DNA from: Corynebacterium glyciniphilum AJ 3170
Lineage (GTDB): Bacteria > Actinomycetota > Actinomycetes > Mycobacteriales > Mycobacteriaceae
DNA: 64,000 nucleotides
Assembly (NCBI RefSeq): GCF_007673095.1
Contig: NZ_VDYZ01000001.1
Location: 248,001 to 312,000, forward strand
Direction: 5' to 3'
Each line of letters starts with the position of its first letter. Within the stretch, counting starts at the first letter, position 1. A program made the translations under genes and the position numbers. The notes under the pieces were generated by a model. The model worked only from the letters and a program-made list of their open reading frames with translations, was not told the DNA's origin and searched no databases. This document shows, one piece after another, positions 51,250 to 58,853 of the stretch.

Positions 51250-53124
51250 GTGGCACTTCGACTGAACGCCCGCGGCACAGCCCGCAGGTCGACCGTCCGG
51301 TCCACTCGGGCACTGCTGTCTTTCGCGGTGGCCGCAGGACTCACCGTCCCCGCGGCGACCGCCGTCGCGGCCCCCTCCGACAACTCCTCGAGCTCCTCAG
51401 ACCAGACCGCCGAGGCCTACCTCGCTGACCTGGTCGGTGCAGTGTCCACGACAGAGGGCGAAGTCTCCTCCCTGGAGCTGGAACTCGGCGGCCTCCGCGA
51501 ATCCGTGAACAAGGCCCGCGTCGATGTCGACCGGAGCCAGCGCGCAGCCCAGGAAGCCCAGGACAACGTCACTGAGGCCCGCGGACGTCTCGATGACTCG
51601 GACTCTGACGTCCAGGACGCGCAGTCCACCCTGGACGACATCGCTCGCTCCGCCTACACCCAGGGCGGAGACGCGGCCCCCGTCGTGCTCGCCTCCGGAT
51701 CGGACGCGGCGGCCGACAACATCGACCGCGCAACCTACATGCGACTCGCCGCAGAGAAGCAGCAGGCGGACATCGACCGCCTCGACCTCGCGCGGACTCA
51801 GGCAGCCAACGAGGAATCGTCGCTCCGCGTGTCCCGTGACGACGCCGACGGTCTCGTCCAGGCCGCGCTGAAGGCACACAGCGCGGCCGAGCAGGCGTTC
51901 ACCGACGCACAGTCGTCGATCGCGGAGAAGACCAAGGAGCTCACCCGGGTCAAGAACTCGCTCTCCGAAGCGAAGGACCGGCTGGCGGCGGCGAAGAAGG
52001 CGGTGGACAAGGTATCCGCGAACGCTGCGGCCAGTTCCTTCGACAAACGCCGGGCGGCTGAAGCCGCCGCCGACCGCGTCGAGGCGAGCGACGACACCTC
52101 CAACTCTGCAGACACCGGGTCCGCCGGGACCACCGACGCCTCCGGCACCTCGGGTAACTCAGGTACCCCCGGCGCAGTCGGCATGAAGGACGAGGCCGTC
52201 GGGCCCGAGACCCCCGACCCCTCCTCCGGCTCCGTCGACGGCTCCGCTGTCCCCGACGATGATCAGACGGTCCCCGAGGTCCCGGACGAGGCCACCGCCG
52301 GCAGCGTCGGCAGTGACGGGGCCGAGGTGGATCCTGAGGGTGAAGAAGTCCCCGACGTCGAGGGCGCCCCCGCCGAAGATCCTGCCGCAGGCTCTGCGGA
52401 GGTCCCCGGGGTCGACGCGATCCCCGGGAGTTTCGAGGGCAGCTCCGAAGGCGATGAACTCCGACAGGCGGCGATCGACGGGCTCGTCAATGCTGCCGGC
52501 CAGGCGGCGTTCGCGGGGATCAACTCCCACCTCGAAGGCAACCCTGACGGAGCGTTCGAGGCCGCGGCCACCGCAGGGCGGGACGCAGCGGCGGAAGCGT
52601 ACGCGAATCTCCCGCAGGGGCAGGAGGGTGTCGACCCCGGCCTGCCGCCGTCGAACCCCGGTGGGGAACAGCCCGCCGAACCCGACGCCTCCGGTACCCG
52701 CGAGGAACAGATCGAACGGGTCATTGACCGTGGCATGGGCCAGCTCGGTGTGACGTACGCCTGGGGTGGCGGCAACCAGGACGGTCCCACCCTCGGTGTG
52801 CGGGACGGCGGAGTAGCTGACTCCCACGGGGACTACTCGAAGGTCGGCTTCGACTGCTCCGGTCTCATGGTCTACTCGTTCGCGGCGGTCGGGATCCAGC
52901 TCGAGAAGTACTCCGGCTACCAGTACACCTCAGGCACACAGGTTCCCGTCGGCGACGCCCAACGCGGCGACATGCTCTTCTGGGGAGCGGGCGGAAGCTC
53001 ACACGTGGCGCTCTACCTCGGCGACGGGACGATGCTCGAGGCACCCCAGTCCGGCGACGTCGTCAAGGTCTCTCCGGTCAGGTGGGACGGTATCGAGCCC
53101 ATGGCCGTGCGCATGATCGAATAG
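51250..53124 (+). CDS. ripA: RipA-type NlpC/P60 peptidoglycan endopeptidase
   Basis: Secreted D,L-endopeptidase that cleaves peptidoglycan stems during cell separation. The 624-residue preprotein has a signal peptide (cleavage near 41), a long coiled coil (about 50-280), an acidic Pro/Ser/Gly/Thr linker (about 280-400), a helical segment (about 400-460) and a C-terminal NlpC/P60 domain (about 484-624). Cys536 (GFDCSGL), His585 (SHVALYLG) and Glu597 form the catalytic triad, with spacings of 49 and 61 residues, exactly as in M. tuberculosis RipA. GGGNQDGPTLGVRDGG also matches RipA. AAGGAG precedes the GTG start. Confidence 0.93.
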   Translation: MALRLNARGTARRSTVRSTRALLSFAVAAGLTVPAATAVAAPSDNSSSSSDQTAEAYLADLVGAVSTTEGEVSSLELELGGLRESVNKARVDVDRSQRAAQEAQDNVTEARGRLDDSDSDVQDAQSTLDDIARSAYTQGGDAAPVVLASGSDAAADNIDRATYMRLAAEKQQADIDRLDLARTQAANEESSLRVSRDDADGLVQAALKAHSAAEQAFTDAQSSIAEKTKELTRVKNSLSEAKDRLAAAKKAVDKVSANAAASSFDKRRAAEAAADRVEASDDTSNSADTGSAGTTDASGTSGNSGTPGAVGMKDEAVGPETPDPSSGSVDGSAVPDDDQTVPEVPDEATAGSVGSDGAEVDPEGEEVPDVEGAPAEDPAAGSAEVPGVDAIPGSFEGSSEGDELRQAAIDGLVNAAGQAAFAGINSHLEGNPDGAFEAAATAGRDAAAEAYANLPQGQEGVDPGLPPSNPGGEQPAEPDASGTREEQIERVIDRGMGQLGVTYAWGGGNQDGPTLGVRDGGVADSHGDYSKVGFDCSGLMVYSFAAVGIQLEKYSGYQYTSGTQVPVGDAQRGDMLFWGAGGSSHVALYLGDGTMLEAPQSGDVVKVSPVRWDGIEPMAVRMIE

Positions 53125-53125
53125 C

Positions 53126-53141
53126 CGGTACCGACGTACCG
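53126..53141. terminator. Small hairpin between converging genes
   Basis: CGGTAC (53126-53131) pairs with GTACCG (53136-53141) around a CGAC loop in the 26-nt gap between the ripA homologue and the converging hypothetical gene. Short stem, no U-tract. Confidence 0.3.
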
Positions 53142-53150
53142 ACGGCAGAA

Positions 53151-54014
53151 TCACCGCAGGAGTTCACGCATCGCGTGATCGACTGCGGTGATTCTCGCTG
53201 TGCGTACCGCGCCCGCCAGGGGGAGCAGATGGGGGTCGAGCGTCGCACCCTGATCCGTTGAGCGGGTGACCTCGATGACCGAGGCGACGACGTCGGCCCG
53301 CGCCATGAGCTTCTCGGCGCGCGGCGACACCCCGGCGGGCAGGCCGGGAAGTCCGAAGAAGTCCGTCAGTGCACCGACGGCGAGACGGGGGGAGCGGTGC
53401 CGGATCTTCGTGTTCCCCGACTGTTCGACCAGGGACGCCGCAGTGTCGGTGGCTTCCCTGAGCTTCGCGTCTGCCTCACCGGGACCGTAGAACTCGCCGG
53501 CCCGGACTCGTCCGACACAGCGGTACCACACCCACTGCACCAGGGACGTGTCCACGACCTCCGGCACCACGACATGGGTGACCAGGGGATCTATGTCCGC
53601 GACAGCTATTCCTGCTCCTACCCGTGAGACAGCGGTCGCCCCACGTGATCCCGCGGGGAGCGCCGGTGGGTCACCGGGCCCGGCGAGGACGAGGCTGACC
53701 AGGGGGCGGGAGGAAATCTCGACGGTCAGATCCCTGGTCACCTCGCGCACCGCGTGCAGCAGGTCGACGAGTCCCGTCGGCCGGTCGCTGAACCGGCCAT
53801 CGAAGGGATCGTCACCACCGGGATCAATGAGCAGGGCGTGCGCCGGGCCCTGGACGTCCTGGAATGCGTCGATGACGTCATCGGCGGACACCACTCCGTG
53901 GAGCCACCATCCCAGCCATACGGTGGTGTTCTGCACCGGGGACCACAGTTGCTCACGCAAAGGGGTACCCCTCATCATGCCGGTGGTGTCACCGGCGGGG
54001 TTACTGGACGACAT
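53151..54014 (-). CDS. Conserved hypothetical protein
   Basis: Unrecognised 287-residue protein, soluble, without signal peptide, membrane helix or catalytic motif I can name. Notable stretches are WSPVQNTTVWLGWWLHGVVSADDVIDAFQDVQG, HALLIDPGG, THVVVPEVVDTSLVQWVWYRCVGR and the C-terminal DHAMRELLR. ATG 54014 is chosen because minus-strand TAGGCT ends 7 nt upstream; longer forms would read into the divergent promoter. It is divergent from DUF3097, with 25 nt between the two start codons, suggesting shared control. Confidence 0.7.
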   Translation of the reverse strand: MSSSNPAGDTTGMMRGTPLREQLWSPVQNTTVWLGWWLHGVVSADDVIDAFQDVQGPAHALLIDPGGDDPFDGRFSDRPTGLVDLLHAVREVTRDLTVEISSRPLVSLVLAGPGDPPALPAGSRGATAVSRVGAGIAVADIDPLVTHVVVPEVVDTSLVQWVWYRCVGRVRAGEFYGPGEADAKLREATDTAASLVEQSGNTKIRHRSPRLAVGALTDFFGLPGLPAGVSPRAEKLMARADVVASVIEVTRSTDQGATLDPHLLPLAGAVRTARITAVDHAMRELLR

Positions 54015-54039
54015 TGCACCTAGCCTAGAGTCGGTGTCC
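54015..54039. promoter_or_regulatory. 25-bp divergent leaderless promoter pair
   Basis: Minus-strand TAGGCT (54027-54022) ends 7 nt before ATG 54014, and plus-strand TAGAGT (54026-54031) ends 8 nt before ATG 54040. The two -10 boxes overlap by 2 bp, so both genes start from one 25-bp gap with no room for leaders. Their upstream promoter regions lie inside each other's coding sequence. Confidence 0.6.
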
Positions 54040-54906
54040 ATGAGCTTCAACGACAGGTACGGCCGTGACATTCTCGGAGGGTCCTCATCCTCCCGATCTT
54101 CTGTCTCCTCCGGGCACGCCCGGCGCCCCGACCTACCTGAGGTACCGGCAGCGCCCGGCACCGTCGTGGAGGTCGCCGACGGCGGCTGGGTCGGTGCGGT
54201 GGTCGGCTTCGAGAAGACCTATGACGGGGAATTCGTGCGTCTGGAGGACCGGCACGGGCGCGACCGACTGTTCAAGATGCGCCCGGGCGGGTTCCTCATC
54301 GACGGACGACCGGTGACTTTGACCCGCCATGTGGCGGCGTCGGAGACCCCGCAGGATCCGCAGCGGTCGAACTCCGGTTCCCGACGGGTCAGGGACGTCC
54401 GTGCCAAGGTCGCCGCACCGTCCAGGATCTGGGTCGAAGGTCTGCACGACGCCGCCATCGTCGAGCAGGTCTGGGGGCATGACCTGCGTGTCGAAGGAGT
54501 GGTGGTGGAGTTCATCGAGGGGCTCGACAACCTCCCGGCCATGCTCGAGGAGTTCCGTCCCGGCCCCGGTCGCCGGGTCGGTGTCCTCGCCGACCACCTG
54601 GTCGAGGGTTCGAAGGAGTCCCGTCTCACCCGGGGACTCGGGCCGGACGTCATGGTGACCGGGCACCCGTACATCGACATCTGGGAGGCCGTGAAGCCCG
54701 AGACGGTCGGTATCCGGGCCTGGCCGACGGTTCCCTACGGTGAGGACTGGAAGACCGGGGTGTGCCGACGCCTGGGATGGGGCACACCCACGGACGGCTG
54801 GCGGCACGTCTACTCGAAGGTGAAGACATTCCGCGACCTGGACGCCACCCTGATCGGCGCAGTTGAGCGCCTGGTTGACTTCGTCACGGAGCCTAACCTC
54901 CCGTGA
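54040..54906 (+). CDS. DUF3097 family protein
   Basis: Conserved actinobacterial protein of 288 residues and unknown function. The N-terminal half has ADGGWVGAVVGFEKTYDGEFVRLEDRHGRDRLFKMRPGGFLIDG, a small beta domain. The C-terminal half has RIWVEGLHDAAIVEQVWGHDLRVEGVVVEFIEGLDNL, GPGRRVGVLADHLVEGSKESRL and VTGHPYIDIWEAVKP, which resembles a Toprim-like fold (Glu, then Asp-His). ATG 54040 is set by the -10 box 8 nt upstream. A nucleic-acid-related role is possible but unproven. Confidence 0.82.
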   Translation: MSFNDRYGRDILGGSSSSRSSVSSGHARRPDLPEVPAAPGTVVEVADGGWVGAVVGFEKTYDGEFVRLEDRHGRDRLFKMRPGGFLIDGRPVTLTRHVAASETPQDPQRSNSGSRRVRDVRAKVAAPSRIWVEGLHDAAIVEQVWGHDLRVEGVVVEFIEGLDNLPAMLEEFRPGPGRRVGVLADHLVEGSKESRLTRGLGPDVMVTGHPYIDIWEAVKPETVGIRAWPTVPYGEDWKTGVCRRLGWGTPTDGWRHVYSKVKTFRDLDATLIGAVERLVDFVTEPNLP

Positions 54907-54923
54907 ACTGATATTCTGCGGCC

Positions 54924-55361
54924 ATGGGCCCGATTATCTGGTTGATTGCAGCAGCCGTCCTCGCGGTCGGCGAGTTCCTCATCATGGACTTCACGCTGCT
55001 GATGCTCGCGGTCGCCGCCCTCACCACCGCCGGTGTCTCGGCGATCGACATACCGGTCTGGGCCGAGGTCGGGGTGTTCGGCGTCACCTCCGCCGCATCC
55101 CTGCTGCTGTTGCGGCCGGTGCTACGCCGCCGCTACATCGCCCAGGGGGAGGTGCGCGAGTTCACCTCCAAGGAGCTCGAAGGACAGTCCGCTGAGGTGC
55201 TCAGCGAGGTCACCTCCGACAATTCCGCCGGACAGGTGAGTATCGCCGGCGACATCTGGTCAGCCCGGGCGGCACACCCCGGCACATCATTCGCTGAAGG
55301 GGACCGTGTGCAGGTCGTCTCCATCGAAGGCACCACCGCTGTGGTGTGGAAGGGAGTGTGA
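54924..55361 (+). CDS. NfeD family membrane protein
   Basis: Short-form NfeD of 145 residues: two or three hydrophobic helices (about 3-20, 24-42 and 47-66) followed by an OB-fold domain (about 85-145, GQSAEVLSEVTSDNSAGQVSIAGDIWSARA, GDRVQVVSIEGTTAVV). NfeD proteins pair with SPFH/stomatin proteins in membrane microdomains and quality control. The SPFH partner follows 3 nt downstream. TATTCT (54912-54917) ends 6 nt before the ATG, so the operon is probably leaderless. Confidence 0.9.
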   Translation: MGPIIWLIAAAVLAVGEFLIMDFTLLMLAVAALTTAGVSAIDIPVWAEVGVFGVTSAASLLLLRPVLRRRYIAQGEVREFTSKELEGQSAEVLSEVTSDNSAGQVSIAGDIWSARAAHPGTSFAEGDRVQVVSIEGTTAVVWKGV

Positions 55362-55364
55362 ACC

Positions 55365-56618
55365 ATGGGTCAGTTGAGCATCCTGCTCATCATCCTCGTC
55401 ATCCTGGTGGCGGTCGCGCTGTTCAAGTCCGTGGCGCTGATCCCCCAGGGGGAGGCGGCCGTCATCGAGCGCCTCGGACGCTACACCAGGACGGTGTCGG
55501 GTGGTCTGACCATCCTGGTCCCGTTCATCGACCGGGTACGCGACCGGGTGGACACCCGTGAACAGGTGGTCTCGTTTCCTCCACAGGCCGTGATCACCCA
55601 GGACAACCTGACCGTCGCCATCGACATCGTGGTGACGTTCCAGATCAACGACGCCGCACGCGCCATCTACGGGGTCAACGACTACATCATCGGTGTCGAG
55701 CAGATCTCCGTCGCCACGCTGCGTGACGTGGTCGGTGGCATGACGCTCGAGGAGACCCTCACCTCGCGCGACGTCATCAACCGTCGGCTGCGTGGGGAGC
55801 TGGACGCCGCCACCACCCGGTGGGGCCTGCGGATCAGCCGCGTGGAACTCAAGGCGATCGATCCGCCACCGTCGATCCAGCAGTCGATGGAGATGCAGAT
55901 GAAGGCCGACCGTGAGAAGCGGGCGATGATCCTCACCGCGGAAGGTCAGCGTGAATCCGACATCAAGACCGCCGAGGGCAAGAAGCAGGCCCGGATCCTC
56001 GGGGCGGAGGGCGACAAGCACGCACAGATCCTCTCCGCGGAGGCCGAACGACAGGCCCGGATGTTGCTGGCCGAAGGTGAACGTGCCGCGAAGTACCTCG
56101 AGGCACAGGGACAGGCGAAGGCCATCCAGAAAGTCACCGCGGCCATCAAGTCGTCCCAGGTCACCCCGGAGGTGCTGTCCTACCAGTACCTGGAGAAGCT
56201 TCCCGAGATGGCCCAGGGCGACGCGAACAAGGTCTGGATGCTGCCGATGCAGTTCGGGGACTCCCTCGAGCAGTTCGCCAAGGCGTTCGCGAACAAGGAC
56301 GACGACGGTACCTTCCGCTATGAGCCGGCCCCCGTGGACGAGTCACTGCGGGACGTCGCCAATGAAACGACGTCCGATGACTGGTTCAGCACCGAGTCCG
56401 CCCCGGAGATCGCCAAGGCGGTGGCTGAGGCGAACGCCGTGGCCAACCGGTCGGTCGATGACCCGGAGAACCCTCCGGCGCCGTCGGGGACCGACCAGAC
56501 AGCACAGTCCGCGGTCACGTCGGGTGAAGAGTCTCCGTCCTGGCCAACATATGGACAGCAAGAAGCCACCCCGCCTGCTCAGCCTGCCACCCCGCAGCAG
56601 CCAGACGCTGAGACATAG
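55365..56618 (+). CDS. SPFH/Band 7 (stomatin-like) protein
   Basis: Membrane scaffold protein of 417 residues. It has one N-terminal helix (4-24), the Band 7 domain (about 25-190: IPQGEAAVIERLGRYTRTVSGGLTILVPFID, AVITQDNLTVAIDIVVTFQI, MTLEETLTSRDVIN), a heptad-like Ala/Glu/Arg coiled coil (about 185-250), PQVLSYQYLE-type segments and a disordered Pro/Gln/Ser-rich tail from about 365. It is coupled to the NfeD gene. The last 104 nt are overlapped on the other strand by a SatD-like gene, and the overlapped part encodes only the disordered tail. Confidence 0.9.
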   Translation: MGQLSILLIILVILVAVALFKSVALIPQGEAAVIERLGRYTRTVSGGLTILVPFIDRVRDRVDTREQVVSFPPQAVITQDNLTVAIDIVVTFQINDAARAIYGVNDYIIGVEQISVATLRDVVGGMTLEETLTSRDVINRRLRGELDAATTRWGLRISRVELKAIDPPPSIQQSMEMQMKADREKRAMILTAEGQRESDIKTAEGKKQARILGAEGDKHAQILSAEAERQARMLLAEGERAAKYLEAQGQAKAIQKVTAAIKSSQVTPEVLSYQYLEKLPEMAQGDANKVWMLPMQFGDSLEQFAKAFANKDDDGTFRYEPAPVDESLRDVANETTSDDWFSTESAPEIAKAVAEANAVANRSVDDPENPPAPSGTDQTAQSAVTSGEESPSWPTYGQQEATPPAQPATPQQPDAET

Positions 56619-57162
56619 CCTGCTTCGAGATCCCCACCATCTCAGCGGCCTCGCTCTGCAGATGCCCCTGTCTCACCAGTGCCGTCGCTTCCCTCCCCTC
56701 GGAGGTGCGGCGGCTCAGCACGTGGGAGACGAGAGTGAATGCCGCGGCGATGTCTCCGGCGATGTCAGCCCCGAGCCCGGAGGCCTGCACACCTCCCGGG
56801 CCGGGCGTCTCGACTCTCGCCTGGATGATGCCGGGACGACGCGCACCGCGGACCGCACGTGCCGCGGCGGCGACGAGATGGTCCTGCAGGGCCGCATCGG
56901 CCGCGTCGGCCGTGTCATCCGTGGTGTCCCCACCGTCGCCGAGGACTGCACCGATTCCGACCGCGAAATCACCGGCCTGTATGAGGTTCATGACCACGCC
57001 GGCCGCACTGTCCGCGTCATCGGCGAGAACCGTGAACTCCTCGGGACCGTGAACCCGGACCCCGACGACATTGTGGGCGTTCCCCAGTGCGTCAGCGACC
57101 TGTCGGACATATTCGGCGCGTCGGAGCGAGGTGCCCCGGTAGGTGGCGTGGACGGAGTACAT
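56515..57162 (-). CDS. SatD-like protein with C-terminal helix-turn-helix
   Basis: 215-residue protein resembling the SatD family. The N-terminal domain (about 1-130) has YRGTSLRRAEYVRQV, RVHGPEEFTVLADDA and AVGIGAVLG; the C-terminal HTH (about 165-205) reads RQGHLQSEAAEMVGISKQAMSQRL then AAAGWQAEQAGWL. ATG 57162 is chosen because minus-strand TATGAT (57175-57170) ends 7 nt upstream. It lies 23 nt after the VTT gene. The last 104 nt are antisense to the SPFH gene. A regulatory role at this membrane-stress locus is inferred. Confidence 0.75.
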   Translation of the reverse strand: MYSVHATYRGTSLRRAEYVRQVADALGNAHNVVGVRVHGPEEFTVLADDADSAAGVVMNLIQAGDFAVGIGAVLGDGGDTTDDTADAADAALQDHLVAAAARAVRGARRPGIIQARVETPGPGGVQASGLGADIAGDIAAAFTLVSHVLSRRTSEGREATALVRQGHLQSEAAEMVGISKQAMSQRLAAAGWQAEQAGWLLAVHMLARTETLHPT

Positions 57163-57169
57163 GCCCGCC

Positions 57170-57175
57170 ATCATA
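57170..57175 (-). promoter_or_regulatory. -10 box for the SatD-like gene
   Basis: TATGAT on the minus strand, ending 7 nt before ATG 57162. The gene can thus be expressed independently of the VTT gene upstream. Confidence 0.5.
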
Positions 57176-57185
57176 CAGTGTCTGT

Positions 57186-57881
57186 CTACGGTGAGGGCTT
57201 GACCGTAGTGGGTTCCACGGACACCCGGGCACGTACCCGCCGCCATTCACCTGCCGTCAGAAGGACACCGGTCGTCGCGAGGACCGCACTCACCGCAAGG
57301 AACCAGGGTTCGCCGCCGTTGACGAGCACGTCGGAGGAGGCGACGACGGCCACCGTCAGTGGCGTCGATCCGACAACGGTGGCCAGCACGCAGGGGAGCA
57401 ACGGGATTCGACTGAGCCCGCAGGCGTAGTTGAGCAGACTGAAAGGGACCACGGGGATCATCCGCAGGCCGAGGACCGCGACCCATCCGCGGTCCTCCAA
57501 CGCCGCCTGGAGAGACCTGAAGCGCGGGCTGCGTTCGGCCCGTCGTACCGCCGGGCCGCCGATCCACCGGAGGAGGACCAGCGACAAGGTCACCGACACC
57601 GCCATGCCTGTGAGTGCGAGAAGGCTGCCCACGACCGGGCCGAAAAGCACGCCTGCAGACACGGTCCACACGGTGCGGGGAACGGGCAGCTGCGTCGCCC
57701 CGACCATCAGCAGCAGAAAGGCGCCCCAGGCGAGGACCCCGGTGCCCCGGACACTGTTGCGGACCGTGTCGACCCCCGGGGTGGGGAGCAGGATCATCGC
57801 CGCGACGACGACCAGTGCAAGAAAAGCGAGTCCGATGAACGACCACCGCTGGCTCCTGGTCATGTCCTGCCTCTTTTCCAC
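57186..57881 (-). CDS. VTT-domain (TVP38/TMEM64, DedA-like) membrane protein
   Basis: Polytopic membrane protein of 231 residues of the SNARE-associated/VTT family, implicated in lipid scrambling or transport. It has five to six hydrophobic segments and the VTT core FGPVVGSLLALTGMAVSVTLSLVLLRWIGG, then LEDRGWVAVLGLRMIPVVPFSLLNYACGLSRI with the conserved Arg-Pro pair and re-entrant Gly residues. GTG 57881 has GGGAGG upstream; an internal ATG at 57863 is possible. It starts 30 nt after the tRNA terminator, and no promoter is visible in between. Confidence 0.88.
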   Translation of the reverse strand: MEKRQDMTRSQRWSFIGLAFLALVVVAAMILLPTPGVDTVRNSVRGTGVLAWGAFLLLMVGATQLPVPRTVWTVSAGVLFGPVVGSLLALTGMAVSVTLSLVLLRWIGGPAVRRAERSPRFRSLQAALEDRGWVAVLGLRMIPVVPFSLLNYACGLSRIPLLPCVLATVVGSTPLTVAVVASSDVLVNGGEPWFLAVSAVLATTGVLLTAGEWRRVRARVSVEPTTVKPSP

Positions 57882-57910
57882 GACGGTGCCTCCCGCACGC
57901 GGGGTGAACG

Positions 57911-57940
57911 AAAAAAGAGACCCACTGTAGTGGGTCTCTT
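57911..57940 (-). terminator. Intrinsic terminator of tRNA-Leu
   Basis: Perfect 12-bp arms (57915-57926 and 57929-57940) followed on the minus strand by six T residues. A canonical rho-independent terminator directly after the tRNA. Confidence 0.93.
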
Positions 57941-57943
57941 CCG

Positions 57944-58032
57944 TGGTGTCCGGAGGGGGACTTGAACCCCCACGTCCGTTAATAGGACACTAGCACCTCA
58001 AGCTAGCGCGTCTGCCATTCCGCCACCCGGAC
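57944..58032 (-). tRNA. tRNA-Leu (anticodon GAG), CCA encoded
   Basis: Minus-strand cloverleaf: acceptor GTCCGGG pairs with TCCGGAC, with one G-U pair. The D arm follows, then an anticodon stem CTAGC/GCTAG enclosing TTGAGGT (anticodon GAG), a long class-II variable arm closed by GTCC/GGAC, and a T arm GGGGG-TTCAAGT-CCCCC. Discriminator A is at 57947 and CCA is encoded at 57946-57944. It reads CUC and CUU leucine codons. Confidence 0.96.
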
Positions 58033-58096
58033 ATGGATGCGGACGCCGAACACGGTAACGGCTGAAGATCAACCCTGTGTCCGTCGCACTCCGGTA

Positions 58097-58125
58097 ACTA
58101 TAACGAGTCGGCAGGACGGTGACAA
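58097..58125 (-). promoter_or_regulatory. Promoter of tRNA-Leu
   Basis: On the minus strand, TTGTCA (58125-58120) and TATAGT (58102-58097) are spaced by 17 bp, close to the sigma-A consensus. It lies about 65 nt upstream of the mature 5' end, so the precursor has a leader. The rest of 58033-58281 shows no gene. Confidence 0.75.
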
Positions 58126-58281
58126 ATCATCGTCCCGTCCCAACAGGAAACACAGGTCAGCCGACTGTTCGGGGAGTCCGGGCGACAGACACTGCCACAG
58201 GCCTCCGGGCGTCACGGCACCTGAATATACGGACAGAATCAGTTTCTGCAGGGCAGGTACTCCTGCGGCATACTGGGGGAC

Positions 58282-58839
58282 ATGAGCGACTCACCCCGTA
58301 ACCACCAGCCCACGTACCTCGACGACCGCTTCCCTGCGGCAGACCCGTACGCCCCACTCACGGACCTCCCCGGGCTCACCGTCACCAGCGCGGACTTCAA
58401 CGACGGCGACCGGCTGCCCGCCGCCCAGCTCGGTGGCAGTGACGTCTCCCCGCAGCTGTCCTGGTCCGGCGCCCCTGAGGGCACCGTGTCCTACGCCGTC
58501 TCCTGCTACGACCCGGACGCGCCGACGACGTCGGGTTTCTGGCACTGGGCCGTGTTCAACATCCCGGCATCAGTCACGTCGCTGGACGCGGGAACCGGCG
58601 ACGCGGAACTGGCGGGGCTCCCGGACGGTGCTGTCGCTCTCCGGGGAGATTCAGGCAGTCGTGGGTACTACGGTGCCGAACCCCCTGCCGGCCACGGGCC
58701 CCACCGCTACATCTTCGCCGTCCACGCGCTCCCGCAGTTCCTGGAGATCGACGACAGGTCCACGCCGACGATCCTCGGTTTCAACCTGAACTTCACCGCC
58801 ACCGCCCGTGGCCTGCTGTGGGGCTGGGCGGAGAACTGA
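58282..58839 (+). CDS. YbhB/YbcL family (PEBP / Raf-kinase-inhibitor-like) protein
   Basis: Phosphatidylethanolamine-binding-protein fold, 185 residues, cytoplasmic. The ligand-site motifs are PQLSWSGAPEGTVSYAVSCYDPDAPTTSGFWHWAVFNIP and YYGAEPPAGHGPHRYIFAVHAL. It corresponds by neighbourhood to Rv2140c of M. tuberculosis, next to pyrD and lppL. CATACT (58269-58274) ends 7 nt before ATG 58282, so the start is likely leaderless. Biochemical role unknown. Confidence 0.92.
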   Translation: MSDSPRNHQPTYLDDRFPAADPYAPLTDLPGLTVTSADFNDGDRLPAAQLGGSDVSPQLSWSGAPEGTVSYAVSCYDPDAPTTSGFWHWAVFNIPASVTSLDAGTGDAELAGLPDGAVALRGDSGSRGYYGAEPPAGHGPHRYIFAVHALPQFLEIDDRSTPTILGFNLNFTATARGLLWGWAEN

Positions 58840-58853
58840 CCGGCTGAACGGCG

